Shown piece by piece: positions 6,482 to 8,184 of a stretch of 8,184 nucleotides of DNA. The stretch spans positions 1-8,184 of the forward strand of contig DUHU01000111.1 of the NCBI GenBank assembly GCA_013330765.1, given 5' to 3'. The notes beneath the pieces were generated by a model. That model saw nothing but the letters and a program-made list of their open reading frames with translations. It was not told the DNA's origin and ran no database searches. A program made the translations under genes and the position numbers. Source of the DNA: Candidatus Poseidoniaceae archaeon. GTDB lineage: Archaea > Thermoplasmatota > Poseidoniia > Poseidoniales > Poseidoniaceae. The number at the start of each line of letters is the position of its first letter. Position 1 is the stretch's first letter.

Positions 6482-6814
6482 ATGGGCGAGGAATTGGTGG
6501 TGTCCCTCCCCGTCGAGGCACCGCGCCGTGTGGGTCCGCTGACCTTGCTCAAAGAAATCTGGAGGGAGATCACCTTCGGCATCGGGGTCTGGGGTTCTGC
6601 GCGTCCCCTGTTCACCGTGCTCCTCGCCGGAGTTCCCTTTCTCTTCTTGGGCCAACACATCAATCGAGAGCACCGCAAAGGCATCGATTACGGCCTGCTG
6701 CAAATCCCGTTGGCCCTGACGGTCGTCCTTTGGTTGGGGCTCTACCTCTGGTCCATTTTCGATGCATGGCGGTCGGCCACGGCCATCGTTGCACGCGGTG
6801 GATTGGCCGACTAA
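6482..6814 (+). CDS. Small two-helix membrane protein
   Basis: 110 residues, function unknown. A short amphipathic N-terminal region (about 1-40, including LLKEIWREITFGIGVW) precedes two predicted membrane helices, about 43-57 (LFTVLLAGVPFLFLG) and about 72-92 (LLQIPLALTVVLWLGLYLW). These are joined by the charged loop QHINREHRKG, which suggests a hairpin with both ends on the same side. The tail SIFDAWRSA resembles the W-x-x-D-A-x-R pattern seen at the ends of many small archaeal membrane proteins, but I cannot assign a family. The ATG at 6482 is the first in-frame start after an in-frame stop at 6425. The gene is divergent from the peptidase-Nudix gene. Its TAA overlaps by two bases the stop codon of the convergent protease gene. 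Confidence 0.78.
   Translation: MGEELVVSLPVEAPRRVGPLTLLKEIWREITFGIGVWGSARPLFTVLLAGVPFLFLGQHINREHRKGIDYGLLQIPLALTVVLWLGLYLWSIFDAWRSATAIVARGGLAD
6811..6814. other. Overlapping convergent stop codons (CTAA)
   Basis: CTA (complement of TAG, metalloprotease gene) and TAA (two-helix membrane gene) share two bases, so these convergent genes overlap at their last codons. Confidence 0.93.
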
Positions 6815-7599
6815 GGTCGCCAAAGTTGCTGCTCGGCCTCAAGATCACCTGAGGCGAGTTCGCTCAAATCGGCACGGTCGTCGTCATCGAAGTCGTCTGG
6901 GAGTTGGCCGCTGAACACGGCGCCAAGCGAGGACGATTCCACGGCCCAGTACATCACGGAATCCTCGTTGGACGAATGCCCTGGATGATCTTCGTCCTCG
7001 TGGTCGCGGGGGGAGGTGTACACCAAATTGACCAGACCCAAGAGGTGGCCCACTTCATGGAGGGTCACGCTGTTTTCGATGTTCTCCGCACTCGGACGAC
7101 GGAGGATGTTTTCGGCATCTTCGATGCTGTCCCTGAACACGGCCACATCAGCCGCGTTGACGGCCACACCGAGGACGCCGTCCTCGGAGTACTCCCCCGA
7201 CGGGAACAAGACGTGCCATCTCAGCGTGCTGCCATCCATCGGCGGTGCTTCGCGGTGTTCGAGGGCTTGCGAACGGACCGCATCCGGAGACCAAGCACCG
7301 CTGTGAGTGAATTCCGTTTCCGTGATCTCCGCGCGGATACCACCGGGCTTGTCGCAGACATCGTTGAGTCGATCGGTCAGGAGTTCCACGGTGGTGGCCT
7401 CTGGAGCATAACCAGGAGCATGATCAATCTCGATCACCATGTCGGTGAATTGGCTTGATGAAAGGCAGGCAAGGGTGAGGCCACCGGGTATTCCGCGTTG
7501 CTCGGGGAGGGCCTCAACCAACCCGTCGCGAATCCCACCGAGGCATCCCGGTAGAAGCATGAGCCCGGTCAGAAGGAGTGCGAGCGCGGCCCTCTGCAT
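6811..7599 (-). CDS. Metzincin-like zinc metalloprotease lipoprotein
   Basis: 262 residues, predicted to be exported and lipid-anchored outside the cell. The N-terminus MQRAALALLLTGLMLLPGC has a basic residue, a hydrophobic core and a lipobox (LPGC, Cys19). The catalytic motif HEVGHLLGLVN (181-191) is the metzincin HExxHxxGxx pattern with His181 and His185 as ligands and Glu182 as base. The usual third His is Asn191 here. A Met-turn-like SVMY (214-217) follows, preceded by His205 and His208 (HPGHSSNEDSVMY), one of which could be the third ligand. C45 and C82 could form a disulfide. The C-terminus has an acidic run (DDFDDDDRAD), possibly calcium-binding. The ATG at 7599 follows a perfect AAGGAGG and directly begins the signal peptide. 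The gene lies 36 bases downstream of a small unknown gene on the same strand. Protease activity is inferred from motifs. Confidence 0.88.
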   Translation of the reverse strand: MQRAALALLLTGLMLLPGCLGGIRDGLVEALPEQRGIPGGLTLACLSSSQFTDMVIEIDHAPGYAPEATTVELLTDRLNDVCDKPGGIRAEITETEFTHSGAWSPDAVRSQALEHREAPPMDGSTLRWHVLFPSGEYSEDGVLGVAVNAADVAVFRDSIEDAENILRRPSAENIENSVTLHEVGHLLGLVNLVYTSPRDHEDEDHPGHSSNEDSVMYWAVESSSLGAVFSGQLPDDFDDDDRADLSELASGDLEAEQQLWRP

Positions 7600-7609
7600 G
7601 GGATGAAAT

Positions 7610-7616
7610 CCTCCTT
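7610..7616 (-). promoter_or_regulatory. Strong Shine-Dalgarno site of the metalloprotease gene
   Basis: AAGGAGG on the minus strand ends 10 bases before the ATG at 7599. It is the best Shine-Dalgarno sequence in the window and fixes the start at the signal peptide. Confidence 0.7.
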
Positions 7617-7635
7617 GATTGATTTGAACCCGTGC

Positions 7636-8079
7636 TCAAAAGTCCTCTGGAATGTCCAGCGGGGAAAACAAACGCCCTGGGCCGTCCGCCGAGGCCAATT
7701 GCGTTCGAACGAGATGCTCCCAAGGCCGCAATGCCAGGATGCCATGCACCAAATCCGCATCGACTTCCTGAAGCGTCACTCGAATCAAGGTGTCCAGGAT
7801 GTCCATCCGGTCGGCGTCCACGTGCTCCAGCAAGCGGTCCAGCGTGAACGCTGAGCTGGTTTCTGACCCAGAATCCGCTTCAAGCGGCCATGCCGCACTG
7901 ACCTTCTCTTCAAGCACAATGCCTTGTTCCTCAGCCCACGCTTGGAGGGGATCCAACATCGAGGTGATTCGCCGCTGCAACACGATGCCAACTTCGACGA
8001 TTGGCATCCCGAGTTGCCCGATGAGGTGCACCATGCGTTCGGTCAGCGTCACCATGCCGTCGACGTCGTCGGTCGCCAT
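7636..8079 (-). CDS. Conserved-looking hypothetical protein, 147 residues
   Basis: I do not recognise this protein. It is acidic and mostly helical by eye, with no signal peptide or membrane segment and no Cys. The N-terminal half (about 1-60) looks like one or two amphipathic helices (LTERMVHLIGQLG, ITSMLDPLQAWAEEQG). A Ser/Glu-rich linker (about 66-77) follows, then a second helical part (about 78-130: FTLDRLLEHVDADRMDILDT, LVHGILALRPWEHLVR), ending in PLDIPEDF. The ATG at 8079 is preceded by GAGG with an 8-base spacer, embedded in the stop region of the upstream gene, only 9 bases after that gene's TGA. This suggests cotranscription or translational coupling with the upstream gene and possibly with the downstream lipoprotein gene, 36 bases away. 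It is probably cytoplasmic. The operon position and lack of antisense competitors support it as real. Confidence 0.72.
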   Translation of the reverse strand: MATDDVDGMVTLTERMVHLIGQLGMPIVEVGIVLQRRITSMLDPLQAWAEEQGIVLEEKVSAAWPLEADSGSETSSAFTLDRLLEHVDADRMDILDTLIRVTLQEVDADLVHGILALRPWEHLVRTQLASADGPGRLFSPLDIPEDF

Positions 8080-8088
8080 GCATCCGCC

Positions 8089-8184
8089 TCACTGCGCGTC
8101 GAGGTAGGACCAGCCGTAGTGCGCCCACTGTTCTTCCGTCCATCCGGCCGGAAGACCGTTTGGGGGCTTGGGCGGAAGACCGCG
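8089..8184 (-). CDS. C-terminal end of an unknown protein with a Trp-rich tail (partial)
   Basis: The last 31 codons and TGA of a minus-strand gene that enters from the right edge, so no start is visible. The visible residues include a Pro-rich linker (RGLPPKPPNG) followed by LPAGWTEEQWAHYGWSYLDA and a final Gln. The G-W-T-x-E-Q-W-x-x-Y-G-x-x-Y/W-L pattern resembles a short C-terminal module that I remember from many membrane or large proteins of Marine Group II and related archaea. That recollection is not checked here. The linker plus short amphipathic helix suggests an exposed docking tail. The gene ends 9 bases before the 147-residue gene and is probably in the same operon. Confidence 0.65.
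   Translation of the reverse strand, partial: RGLPPKPPNGLPAGWTEEQWAHYGWSYLDAQ

Noticed and set aside
6400..6684. Upstream extension of the peptidase-Nudix frame
   Set aside because: It overlaps the two-helix membrane gene on the other strand, and the peptidase fold starts at the ATG at 6399 with a ribosome site before it.
6772..6811. 7-base inverted repeat GTCGGCC...GGCCGAC at the end of the two-helix membrane gene
   Set aside because: The spacer is 26 bases, the arms are in coding sequence, and such matches are expected by chance at this GC content.
6266..6823. Minus-strand open frame of 185 codons across the divergent promoter region
   Set aside because: It covers parts of two better-supported genes and has no domain signal.
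6904..7458. Plus-strand open frame of 184 codons opposite the metalloprotease
   Set aside because: It is the antisense shadow of a gene with a signal peptide, lipobox and metzincin motif.

Overview
The window reads as a gene-dense archaeal chromosome fragment of roughly 60% G+C. My best guess is a marine Thermoplasmatota lineage such as Marine Group II (Candidatus Poseidoniales). The reasons are a UPF0201 protein (a family I know only from archaea), ectodomain and lipoprotein architectures typical of euryarchaea, and a Trp-rich C-terminal tail that I associate with this group from memory. No rRNA, tRNA, CRISPR array, insertion sequence or phage gene is visible, and the longest stretch without a gene is about 110 bases.

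Layout, left to right. (1) A 5'-truncated + strand gene for a single-pass membrane protein with a large, sequon-rich ectodomain and a cytoplasmic tail. (2) A minus-strand group transcribed leftward: an ExoA-like family 2 glycosyltransferase with a C-terminal membrane region, a membrane-anchored zinc-ribbon protein, and DnaJ. (3) A + strand UPF0201 RNA-binding-like protein, divergent from the glycosyltransferase. (4) A minus-strand fusion of pyrrolidone-carboxylate peptidase to a Nudix hydrolase. (5) A + strand two-helix membrane protein, divergent from the fusion gene. (6) A minus-strand cluster that enters at the right edge: the C-terminal tail of an unknown protein, a 147-residue unknown protein, and a metzincin-like lipoprotein protease.

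The genes do not form one obvious pathway. Several act at or on the cell surface (ectodomain protein, glycosyltransferase, lipoprotein protease, small membrane proteins). Others are housekeeping (DnaJ, UPF0201, Nudix/peptidase). The most striking structural feature is that all three convergent gene pairs meet at their stop codons. Two meet at an identical TGATCA, where TGA on one strand abuts TGA on the other, and the third overlaps at CTAA. The most unusual single gene is the peptidase-Nudix fusion, in which both active sites look intact. The left-edge protein has 7 of its 11 visible extracytoplasmic Asn residues in N-glycosylation sequons.
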